DNA from: Acidobacteriota bacterium
Lineage (GTDB): Bacteria; Acidobacteriota; Terriglobia; Terriglobales; Acidobacteriaceae
Length of the DNA: 5,819 nt
Direction: 5' to 3'
Assembly: GCA_021782675.1 (NCBI GenBank)
Contig: JAJXUS010000151.1
Coordinates: forward strand, 1 to 5,819
Position 1 is the stretch's first letter; the number at the start of each line of letters is the position of its first letter. The translations under genes and the position numbers were made by a program. The notes under the pieces are model-generated. The model did not search any database. It saw only the letters and a program-made list of their open reading frames with translations, and was not told where the DNA came from. Shown in pieces: positions 1 to 5,819 of the stretch.

Positions 1-3000
1 AACAATCAAGGTGTTGCGTTCATGGGTCAGCAGTCCACGGAACGCGCTGCTGGGGCTTTTGCAGCAGCTTTCAAGATGGATCCCGGTTTCGCCCAAGCGG
101 AGATCAACGAGGGAATCGCACTCTACACGCTGCAAAAGCTGAATGACGCCGAGCAGGTGCTGCGCAAGGCCATTGATATCGATCCCGATAGCGCGCAAGC
201 CTGGTACAACCTGGGCTTGACGCAACACTCGAAATACCAGTTAGCTCAGGCGGCGGCCAGCTTCGAGCACGCGATGACCCTTGATCCTCACGATGCGGAT
301 TCGCTCTACTTTGAAGGAGCCTGCTACGAAGAGATGGGCCAATTCGCCAAGGCCATCCCGCTCTTCCAGAAGACACTTGAAATCAATTCCTATCATGCCT
401 CGGCGGAGTTCGGCCTGGCCCGTTCTCTCATGCGCACCGGCAATCTCGCAAAGGCCCAGGAGGCGTTAAAGCGTTTCCAGCACCTGACGAGCACAAAGAT
501 CGGAACACCCATCAGCCTCGCTTACGGAGAGCAAGGCCATTACTCCACGGTGACCGCGATCAAAGAGCCTGAGTCGCTGCAGCGTCAGATGATTCCGGTG
601 CGCCTGCTCGCCGAGCCCATGTCGCCTGCGAACGCCGCGTCGGCCTGGACGACTACCGGCGGCGGCTGCATGATGGATGCAGCCGGCACAGGACAGATGG
701 ATCTGGTGCTGATGCAGTCAGGCGCGCAGGCGATTCGCATTCTGCAGCGCCGCGCCGATGGCAGCTTTGCTGAGCTTGACGCGCCAGACCTGGGGTTAAA
801 GGCCAGTGGCAACGCCGTGGCCTGCGCCGTGGGAGACTACGACGGCGACGGACTCAACGACCTGGCCGTGGCCATGGATGATGCCGTTCTCCTGTTTCGC
901 AATCTGGGGCATGGCAAGTTTCAGAACGTGACGGCCGCTTCTGGTTTGGCGCCGCGCAACCGGCCCACCGGAATCACCTTCATCGACTACGACCATGACG
1001 GCGATCTCGATCTTTTTCTTACTGGCGCACCGCTGCAGGCCGGTGGCGAATCAAATGTGCTTTGGCGCAACAATGGCGACCGAAACTTCAGCGAACAGAC
1101 CCAGGAGACGGGATTGGGCGGAAGTGGGAAAACCGCTGCTGCAATTCTCACCGACTTCAACAACGATCGCGCCGTGGACATTGCGGTGACCGGTGCTGCG
1201 GCCGCGCCTGTTCTGCACATCAATCCGCGCGAAGGCAAGTATCCCGCGCAGCCGCTGTATGAAGGCGAAAACCTGCCGCCCACCACGGGAATTGCCGTCT
1301 TTGACTTCAACAAGGATGGCTGGATGGACATTTCCGTAACGCACGACGGCCCCCCCGGCCTGACCTTGTGGCGCAATGCCGAGAGTCCTGATCACATGGG
1401 CAGGCGCTTCGAACGTGTGCCCCTTCCTCTGCAAGGCGCGCTGCGTGGCTGGGGACTGACGCCCATCGACGTTGATAACGACGGCTGGATCGATCTCGCC
1501 GCCATCGTCGAAACCCAGACCGGGCCCGAGGTGAGAGTGTTGCGCAACCGGGGTGGCGAGTTCGAAGACGTGAGCCAGGCGCTCGGTCTTGACGCGGTGA
1601 AGCTGAGCGATCCGCGCGGACTGATTGCAGCCGATCTTGAAGACGATGGCGCGCCGGACCTGATTGTGCTGCAGCGCAATGCGCCCCCCGTACTGCTGCG
1701 CAACCTGGGGGCGAACAAGAATCACTTTGTGCGCATCGATTTGCTGGGCGGCGCTGACAATAAGACGGCGCTGGGGGTTAAGGTAGAGGTATTTGCGAAC
1801 GGACTGTGGCAGAAATGGGAACTGCCGGGGGCCTCGGGCTACGCCACGCAGGGGCCGCCGCAATTGCTGGTTGGGCTGGGCAAAGCCGAAAGCATCGACG
1901 TCCTGCGCATCCTCTGGCCCACCGGCGTGCTGCAGGACGAGCTCAATCCGCCGAGCACCGAAACCATCGACATCAAAGAAGTGGACCGCCGCGGCAGCTC
2001 CTGCCCGGTTCTGTTCGTCTGGAATGGGCATACCTACAAGTTTGTGACCGACGTGATCGGTGCGGGCGTGGTTGGCCACTGGTTTACGCCCACCCGGCGC
2101 AACATTCCGCGCCCCAGCGAGTGGGTCAAAGTCGATGGCGCGGACGCAGCAGCGGTGAACGGAAAAATCAGCGTCCGCTTCATGGAGCCGATGGAGGAAG
2201 TGAACTACATCGACCAGTTGCGGATGGTAGCCGTGGACCACCCCGATGGCGCGGAGGTGAATCCCGATGAGCGCTTCCTCGATAATCCCCCGTTCGCCTC
2301 GGGGCGCGTAGTGGCCAGCGTGGATGCGCGAACGCCGGCTGGCGCGTGGGACGGCGACGGACAGGACGTGCTGGATACGCTGCTCCGCCGCGATCACCAG
2401 TTTGCCGCCGGATTTACGACACTGCCCTATGACGGCTTCGCCAATCTCCACGCGCTGACGGTGGACCTTGGCGCCATCGACACCAAAGCTCCGTTGCGCC
2501 TGCTCATGACCGGCTATGTGAACTACTTCAGCGCCACCTCGCTCTATGCTGCGTGGCAAGCGGGCGTTCGGCCCATTGCCCCCTACGTGGAAGCGCAGCT
2601 TGCGGACGGCACCTGGCGGCGCGTGACCGGCGAAGCCGGATTCCCCGCCGGCCTGGAGCGCACTATCATCGTGGACCTGAGCGGGAAGCTGCCGCCCGGC
2701 ACGCGGCGCATCCGGCTGATGACCAACCTGCAGATCTACTGGGACCAGGTGCTAATCGATAACCATGCCCAAGGCCAGTTCCGCGCAACCGAGTTGCCGC
2801 TTAGCTCCGCTACCGAGCAGTTCCGCGGCTATCCGAAAGAGATCGATGGCTCCAGCCCAGGCGACCTGAGGTACAACTACGATGTCGTGAGCCTTACCGG
2901 CCCCTTCCAGCGCGAGCGTGGCAACTACACGCGCTTGGGCGATGTCACGCCCCTGATCAAGAGCGTAGACGACCACTTTGCTATCTTCGGCGCCGGCGAG

Positions 3001-3327
3001 GGAATCGCAGCCGAGTTCGACACCTCCGCGCTGCCTGCGCTTCCCCCGCACTGGAAACGCGATTACTTTTTCTATGCGAACGGGTATGAAAAGGACATGG
3101 ACTTCTGGGATTCGATGCCGTTTACCGTCGAGCCTCTTCCCTTCCATGCCATGCGATCGTATCCGTATGCCGACGGCGTAGGTTATCCGGCCACCGCTGC
3201 CACGCTCAAGTTTCGTCTTGATTGGAACGACCGCTTTGTCTCCGGCAATCCCACCGGGTTGCATCGCTTCAACTATCAATGGATTCCGTCCACGCCGAGA
3301 GACGATCGTGCCGGTACAATCCAGTAG
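1..3327 (+). CDS. TPR / FG-GAP (VCBS) beta-propeller / ASPIC-UnbV multidomain protein, 5'-truncated by the window edge
   Basis: The role is unknown; the domains suggest an exported binding or scaffold protein. Residues are numbered from the ATG at 22, which is probably internal: the frame is open to base 1, and the seven codons before it (NNQGVAF) belong to a TPR helix. TPR units of exactly 34 residues fill about -7 to 159. Seven D-x-D-x-D-G-x-x-D type loops start at D219 (degenerate), D272, D322, D378, D428, D483 and D538, 50-56 residues apart, as in calcium-binding FG-GAP/VCBS propeller blades. An ASPIC/UnbV domain follows at about 567-636 (NHFVRIDLLGG to LRILWPTG). Residues 655-1101 form a long C-terminal region with motifs FVTDVIGAGVVGHW, TNLQIYWDQ and VEPLPFHAM. 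I recall such tails on other acidobacterial TPR/ASPIC proteins, but no function is known to me. No transmembrane segment is evident; any signal peptide would lie upstream. It ends in TAG at 3325. Domain calls are confident, function is not. Confidence 0.93.
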   Translation, partial: NNQGVAFMGQQSTERAAGAFAAAFKMDPGFAQAEINEGIALYTLQKLNDAEQVLRKAIDIDPDSAQAWYNLGLTQHSKYQLAQAAASFEHAMTLDPHDADSLYFEGACYEEMGQFAKAIPLFQKTLEINSYHASAEFGLARSLMRTGNLAKAQEALKRFQHLTSTKIGTPISLAYGEQGHYSTVTAIKEPESLQRQMIPVRLLAEPMSPANAASAWTTTGGGCMMDAAGTGQMDLVLMQSGAQAIRILQRRADGSFAELDAPDLGLKASGNAVACAVGDYDGDGLNDLAVAMDDAVLLFRNLGHGKFQNVTAASGLAPRNRPTGITFIDYDHDGDLDLFLTGAPLQAGGESNVLWRNNGDRNFSEQTQETGLGGSGKTAAAILTDFNNDRAVDIAVTGAAAAPVLHINPREGKYPAQPLYEGENLPPTTGIAVFDFNKDGWMDISVTHDGPPGLTLWRNAESPDHMGRRFERVPLPLQGALRGWGLTPIDVDNDGWIDLAAIVETQTGPEVRVLRNRGGEFEDVSQALGLDAVKLSDPRGLIAADLEDDGAPDLIVLQRNAPPVLLRNLGANKNHFVRIDLLGGADNKTALGVKVEVFANGLWQKWELPGASGYATQGPPQLLVGLGKAESIDVLRILWPTGVLQDELNPPSTETIDIKEVDRRGSSCPVLFVWNGHTYKFVTDVIGAGVVGHWFTPTRRNIPRPSEWVKVDGADAAAVNGKISVRFMEPMEEVNYIDQLRMVAVDHPDGAEVNPDERFLDNPPFASGRVVASVDARTPAGAWDGDGQDVLDTLLRRDHQFAAGFTTLPYDGFANLHALTVDLGAIDTKAPLRLLMTGYVNYFSATSLYAAWQAGVRPIAPYVEAQLADGTWRRVTGEAGFPAGLERTIIVDLSGKLPPGTRRIRLMTNLQIYWDQVLIDNHAQGQFRATELPLSSATEQFRGYPKEIDGSSPGDLRYNYDVVSLTGPFQRERGNYTRLGDVTPLIKSVDDHFAIFGAGEGIAAEFDTSALPALPPHWKRDYFFYANGYEKDMDFWDSMPFTVEPLPFHAMRSYPYADGVGYPATAATLKFRLDWNDRFVSGNPTGLHRFNYQWIPSTPRDDRAGTIQ

Positions 3328-3398
3328 TCAACGTTCCATCCAGCACCATTGCGCTTCACAGATGTGGATCGCTTCCGACTGAACTGCATTTCAACAAC

Positions 3399-3404
3399 AG
3401 GAGG
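3399..3404 (+). promoter_or_regulatory. Ribosome binding site AGGAGG for the small exported protein
   Basis: A full Shine-Dalgarno consensus, AGGAGG, lies 7 nt before the ATG at 3412. It fixes that ATG as the start in preference to an in-frame TTG at 3349, which would add 21 residues ahead of an otherwise textbook signal peptide. No convincing -35/-10 pair stands out in the 84-bp gap after gene 1. Confidence 0.85.
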
Positions 3405-3411
3405 AAAGGCA

Positions 3412-3933
3412 ATGACAAAGGGTCCGATTGCAAGGCTTGCGGCAAGCAGTATGCTGGCGCTGGCGGTACTGGCTGCACCCATTGCGGTGATGGCGCAGGA
3501 GAAAGCAACCGTTCTGGAACCGGCGCAACTTGAAAAGCTGATTCCGCCCAGAGTTTTTTATCGCGGTCAAATCACAACCACCGAGTTGCGCAACTCCGGC
3601 GGAGTGAAGTTTGCCGACGGATACTATTTGCTGGCCAGCCTTGTGGATACGTCCGGGTACTCCAATGCAGTGGCTGCGAAGTTTCAGGCCTATCTGATTA
3701 CCGAGGTTCCCATCCACGTGAATGGAACCCAGGTGGGCGCGGGCACCTACGGCATCGGCTTCATCGCCGGCGACAAGTTCGCCGTCACAGATGTGGGCGG
3801 CCACATCGTAACAACCGTCGATGCCTCCACCGACAGCAAGCTGGAGCGGCCGCGCCCCCTGGAACTTCTCGCGGAGCCGGGCATGAGCTTCCGCCTCTAC
3901 GAGGGCCGCAAGTACGTGGAGTTGAAGCGGTAG
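3412..3933 (+). CDS. Small exported protein of unknown function with Sec signal peptide
   Basis: The product has 173 residues. Residues 1-28 form a classical Sec signal peptide: basic K3 and R8, a hydrophobic stretch at about 9-26, and a probable type I signal peptidase site after V-M-A28. The mature part of about 145 residues contains no cysteine, so it is not a lipoprotein and has no disulfides. It has no further membrane segment and looks beta-rich, with alternating polar and hydrophobic strands. Recognisable stretches are FYRGQITTTELRNSGGVKF (about 49-67), LVDTSGYS (77-84), AYLITEVPIHVNG (93-105), AGTYGIGFIAGDKF (110-123) and FRLYEGRKYVEL (160-171). I associate this pattern with conserved uncharacterised acidobacterial proteins, from memory only. 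The 'AGTYGIGF' part loosely recalls the beta-strand layout of DUF2911, but I do not claim membership. It lies 84 bp after gene 1 and 34 bp before the amidase, same strand, so it may be co-transcribed with the amidase. Destination is periplasm or outside the cell. The function is unknown. Confidence 0.88.
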   Translation: MTKGPIARLAASSMLALAVLAAPIAVMAQEKATVLEPAQLEKLIPPRVFYRGQITTTELRNSGGVKFADGYYLLASLVDTSGYSNAVAAKFQAYLITEVPIHVNGTQVGAGTYGIGFIAGDKFAVTDVGGHIVTTVDASTDSKLERPRPLELLAEPGMSFRLYEGRKYVELKR

Positions 3934-3955
3934 AACGAGGGGCAAAGCAGATCCC

Positions 3956-3959
3956 GGAG
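3956..3959 (+). promoter_or_regulatory. Ribosome binding site GGAG for the amidase
   Basis: GGAG lies 8 nt before the ATG at 3968, inside the 34-bp gap after gene 2. The spacing is normal and supports this start. An AGG directly touching the ATG is too close to act as the site. Confidence 0.6.
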
Positions 3960-3967
3960 TCAACAGG

Positions 3968-5389
3968 ATGAGCGAAGCCGCCCCTCCCATCCATCTCGCA
4001 TCAGCAGTCGAGCAATTGAAGCACTTGCGCAGCGGCCTGTCCGTGACGGAACTGGCCGAGGCGCATCTGCGCCAAATCGAGCGGCTGAATCCGGCTCTCA
4101 ATGTCTTTGCGGATTTCGACCCCGAGCGTGTGCGTGCTGAGGCACGCAGCATGGACGAGTGGAAGGGCGCGCGAGGGCCGCTTTATGGACTGCCGGTTAC
4201 CGTCAAGTCTTCGATTGCCACCGCCGGCCTACGCTGCGAAATCGGCAGCAAGCTGAACCGCGGCGAGACGCCGCGCGAGGACGCTGTGGTGGTGGGCAGG
4301 CTGCGCCGCGCGGGCGCGCTCATTCTGGGCACCACCAACTGCCCTGAGTTCCTGATGGCCTACGAAACCGCAAACCTGCTGCACGGGCGCACCTCAAATC
4401 CGTGGAATCCGGAGAGAACACCCGGGGGATCGAGCGGCGGCGAATCGGCGGCCATCGCTGCGGGCATGTCGGCAGCCGGCCTGGGCAGTGACAGCGGCGG
4501 CTCGGTGCGCGTCCCCGCGCATTTCACCGGCATCTGCTCCCTCAAGCCCACCCCAGGACGCATTCCCGGCCAAGGCCACCTGCCGCCGTGCGTTGGGCCG
4601 TTTTCAATTCTCGGCGCAATCGGACCCATGGCCCGCACCATGGAAGACGTGGCGCTGCTGTTTCGAATCTTGAGCGGCCAGGATTCCTGCGATCCCGCCA
4701 GTCCTCCCGTGCCCCGGCGTGAGCGCAGCCGCGAAGAACTGCGGGCGCTGACGATTGGCTATTTCGAAGACGATGGGCTGGTTCCAGTTACGGAGGAGAC
4801 GCGAGCCGCCGTGCAAGCCGCAGCCGAAGCATTAAGGATTGCTGGATTTCGCGTCGAGCCCTTTCGTCCACGCACTCTCGAGGCGCTGCGCCGCTTGTGG
4901 TGGACATTCTTTGTGCAGTGCGGCGCAATGTTCTATGAGCCCACAATCCGCGGTAGGCGGGAACAACTAAGTCCCATCTTCTCTGAGTTTCTAAGCATCG
5001 CTGAGTCGGCGCAGCCTCTTACCGCCACGCAGTTGCTCGAAGCCTGGGCCGAGCTGGACCTCATCCGCGCCAGAATGCTCGCCGAGATGCAGCAGTACCC
5101 GGTGCTGCTCTGTCCGGTGGCCAGCATCCCCGCGTTTCGCCATGGCGAGCGCAGTTGGATGATCGAAGGTCGGACAGTCGAATATCTCGATGCTGTGCGT
5201 CACACCCAGTGGTTCAACGCGCTGGCTGCGCCCGCCGCCGTCGTCCCCGTGGGCCGCTCACAGGAAGGACTGCCGATCGGCGTACAGATTGCGGCCAGGC
5301 CGTTCGAGGATGAAACGGCGCTGGCCGTTGCCGCAGTGCTCGATGAGACATTTGGATACTGTCCGCCGCCTATGGCGACCGGACAATGA
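3968..5389 (+). CDS. Amidase signature (AS) family hydrolase
   Basis: This is a complete 473-residue amidase of the Ser-cisSer-Lys family, which hydrolyses C-N amide bonds through an acyl-enzyme on serine. The triad reads as Lys80 in PLYGLPVTVKSS, cis-Ser155 in TPGGSSGGES, and nucleophile Ser179 in GSDSGGSVRVPA. The spacings Lys-to-cisSer 75 and cisSer-to-Ser 24 match those of mammalian FAAH (K142, S217, S241). The conserved tail LPIGVQIAARPFEDETALAV (435-454) is present. There is no signal peptide or membrane segment, so it should be cytoplasmic. Length is normal for the family. GatA, the glutamyl-tRNA amidotransferase subunit, belongs to the same family, but no gatB or gatC is adjacent, and a stand-alone amidase of unknown substrate is more likely. 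The substrate cannot be read from the sequence; Glu159 after GGSSGG also occurs in FAAH-like members. It follows gene 2 by 34 bp and converges on the minus-strand gene at its 3' end. The stop is TGA at 5387. Confidence 0.95.
   Translation: MSEAAPPIHLASAVEQLKHLRSGLSVTELAEAHLRQIERLNPALNVFADFDPERVRAEARSMDEWKGARGPLYGLPVTVKSSIATAGLRCEIGSKLNRGETPREDAVVVGRLRRAGALILGTTNCPEFLMAYETANLLHGRTSNPWNPERTPGGSSGGESAAIAAGMSAAGLGSDSGGSVRVPAHFTGICSLKPTPGRIPGQGHLPPCVGPFSILGAIGPMARTMEDVALLFRILSGQDSCDPASPPVPRRERSREELRALTIGYFEDDGLVPVTEETRAAVQAAAEALRIAGFRVEPFRPRTLEALRRLWWTFFVQCGAMFYEPTIRGRREQLSPIFSEFLSIAESAQPLTATQLLEAWAELDLIRARMLAEMQQYPVLLCPVASIPAFRHGERSWMIEGRTVEYLDAVRHTQWFNALAAPAAVVPVGRSQEGLPIGVQIAARPFEDETALAVAAVLDETFGYCPPPMATGQ
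5360..5385. terminator. Candidate hairpin at the convergent gene junction
   Basis: TGTCCG (5360-5365) pairs with CGGACA (5380-5385), and CGCC (5367-5370) pairs with GGCG (5374-5377) around a TAT loop. C5366 is left unpaired on one side, and A5378 and C5379 on the other. The 10 bp of stem end 1 base before the amidase stop codon and lie just beyond the stop of the opposing gene, where a shared terminator would be useful. No T-run follows on either strand, so it does not fit a standard intrinsic terminator. It also lies within coding sequence and could be chance in GC-rich DNA. Confidence 0.3.
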
Positions 5390-5401
5390 TGGCAGATGGC
5401 G

Positions 5402-5819
5402 TCAGTATCCCGCCTCGGTGCCGCGCGCGTGATACGTCTTGCTGAAGTCGTTGCGCGGATTTGTCACCGTAATTTTGCCGTCCCTGGTGATGTCGAGTAC
5501 AAGCGGGTAGGCAGCATCCGGCCGATCCGTCACATTGGTAATGTAGTGCGGATCTCCATCCAGATCCGGATATGCGACGCTGGCGTGCAACCTCCAGAAT
5601 CCTTCCAGCTCAGGGAAGCTGCCCACTTCCCGGACAACGTCCGCATCGCCTCCCTTGCGCGGCCCATTCTGCAGCAGCGCCACCAGGGGATCGAAGGCCG
5701 CATCAGGTTCGATGTTGGAGAGATCGTTGCCGTGACCGGGAACAAAATAGACATCCACCTTGCCGATCTTGTTGGCCGGGCACACCAGTTCCAGTTCCTT
5801 GTCCCAGGTAAGATCGGAA
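5402..5819 (-). CDS. Metallo-beta-lactamase-fold hydrolase, C-terminal part only (truncated by the window edge)
   Basis: The last 138 residues of a protein transcribed leftward are visible. A GTG at 5785 could serve as a start, but the frame stays open to the right edge and the preceding residues, SDLTWDKELELVCPANKIG, fit the family, so the gene begins outside the window. Motifs I recall from a bacterial ComEC-like metallo-beta-lactamase-fold group are SDLTWDKE, VDVYFVPGHGNDLSN, LLQNGPRKGG and a final beta-rich segment with ITVTNPRNDFSKTY. The first holds a candidate metal-binding Asp, the second a candidate late metal ligand His. The N-terminal HxHxDH metal site would lie beyond the window, so activity cannot be judged. 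Related proteins usually show HHG where this one has GHG. No transmembrane segment is visible. The stop codon (5402-5404 on the minus strand) is 12 bp from the amidase stop, tail to tail. Substrate is unknown. Confidence 0.82.
   Translation of the reverse strand, partial: SDLTWDKELELVCPANKIGKVDVYFVPGHGNDLSNIEPDAAFDPLVALLQNGPRKGGDADVVREVGSFPELEGFWRLHASVAYPDLDGDPHYITNVTDRPDAAYPLVLDITRDGKITVTNPRNDFSKTYHARGTEAGY

Noticed and set aside
1051..2559. A 502-codon open frame on the minus strand inside the giant gene
   Set aside because: It is antisense to a strongly supported coding region with recognisable domains. Long antisense frames are common in GC-rich genes, and its translation shows no domain motif I recognise.
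3349..3411. A TTG start that would extend the small exported protein by 21 residues
   Set aside because: The AGGAGG site directs initiation at the ATG at 3412, and the extension would bury the signal peptide behind a poor N-terminus.
3328..3411. Search for a promoter or terminator in the gap after gene 1
   Set aside because: I found no convincing -35/-10 pair, no hairpin with T-run and no repeat. Only the ribosome binding site is supportable.
3222..3533. A 103-codon plus-strand frame spanning the end of gene 1 and start of gene 2, with a CxxC...CxxC pattern resembling a zinc ribbon
   Set aside because: It overlaps two real genes in another frame, and the cysteines come from out-of-frame reading of the signal peptide region of gene 2. 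No ribosome binding site supports it.
3391..4152. A 253-codon minus-strand frame across gene 2 and the start of the amidase
   Set aside because: It is antisense to two well-supported genes and shows no recognisable motif.
5402..5785. GTG at 5785 as the start of a complete 127-residue minus-strand protein
   Set aside because: The frame continues to the window edge, and the upstream residues (SDLTWDKELEL) fit the metallo-beta-lactamase-fold family, so the gene is truncated rather than short.

Overview
This is a GC-rich, gene-dense bacterial window with four protein-coding genes and no RNA gene, mobile element or CRISPR array that I can see. The gene content suggests Acidobacteriota, Terriglobia-like. 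Three things point there: a very large TPR + FG-GAP/VCBS propeller + ASPIC/UnbV protein with a long C-terminal extension, a small exported protein of a type I associate with that phylum, and a metallo-beta-lactamase-fold protein of the 'NGPRKGG...FSKTY' kind. The taxonomic call rests on remembered family distribution and is an inference, not a search result.

Layout: (1) Bases 1-3327, + strand, hold the 3' part of a giant multidomain protein. Its reading frame is open through the left edge, and the TPR phase shows that the true start lies upstream of the window. (2) Bases 3412-3933, + strand, encode a 173-residue exported protein with a clear signal peptide and a strong ribosome binding site. 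An 84-bp gap separates it from gene 1. (3) Bases 3968-5389, + strand, encode a complete amidase-signature (AS) hydrolase with an intact Lys-cisSer-Ser triad, 34 bp downstream of gene 2. (4) Bases 5402-5819, - strand, hold the C-terminal part of a metallo-beta-lactamase-fold hydrolase that runs off the right edge. It converges on the amidase with only 12 bp between the stop codons.

Genes 1-3 could be transcribed together, with genes 2 and 3 the likeliest pair. No shared pathway is evident. The giant protein and the small exported protein probably act outside the cytoplasm. The amidase has no export signal and should be cytoplasmic.

I do not see a clear new defence or mobile system. The most interesting item is the architecture of gene 1: five TPR units in exact 34-residue phase, seven Ca-loop-bearing propeller repeats at 50-56 residue spacing, an ASPIC domain, then about 450 residues with no assigned function. 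A hairpin at the convergent gene junction is the main non-coding signal.
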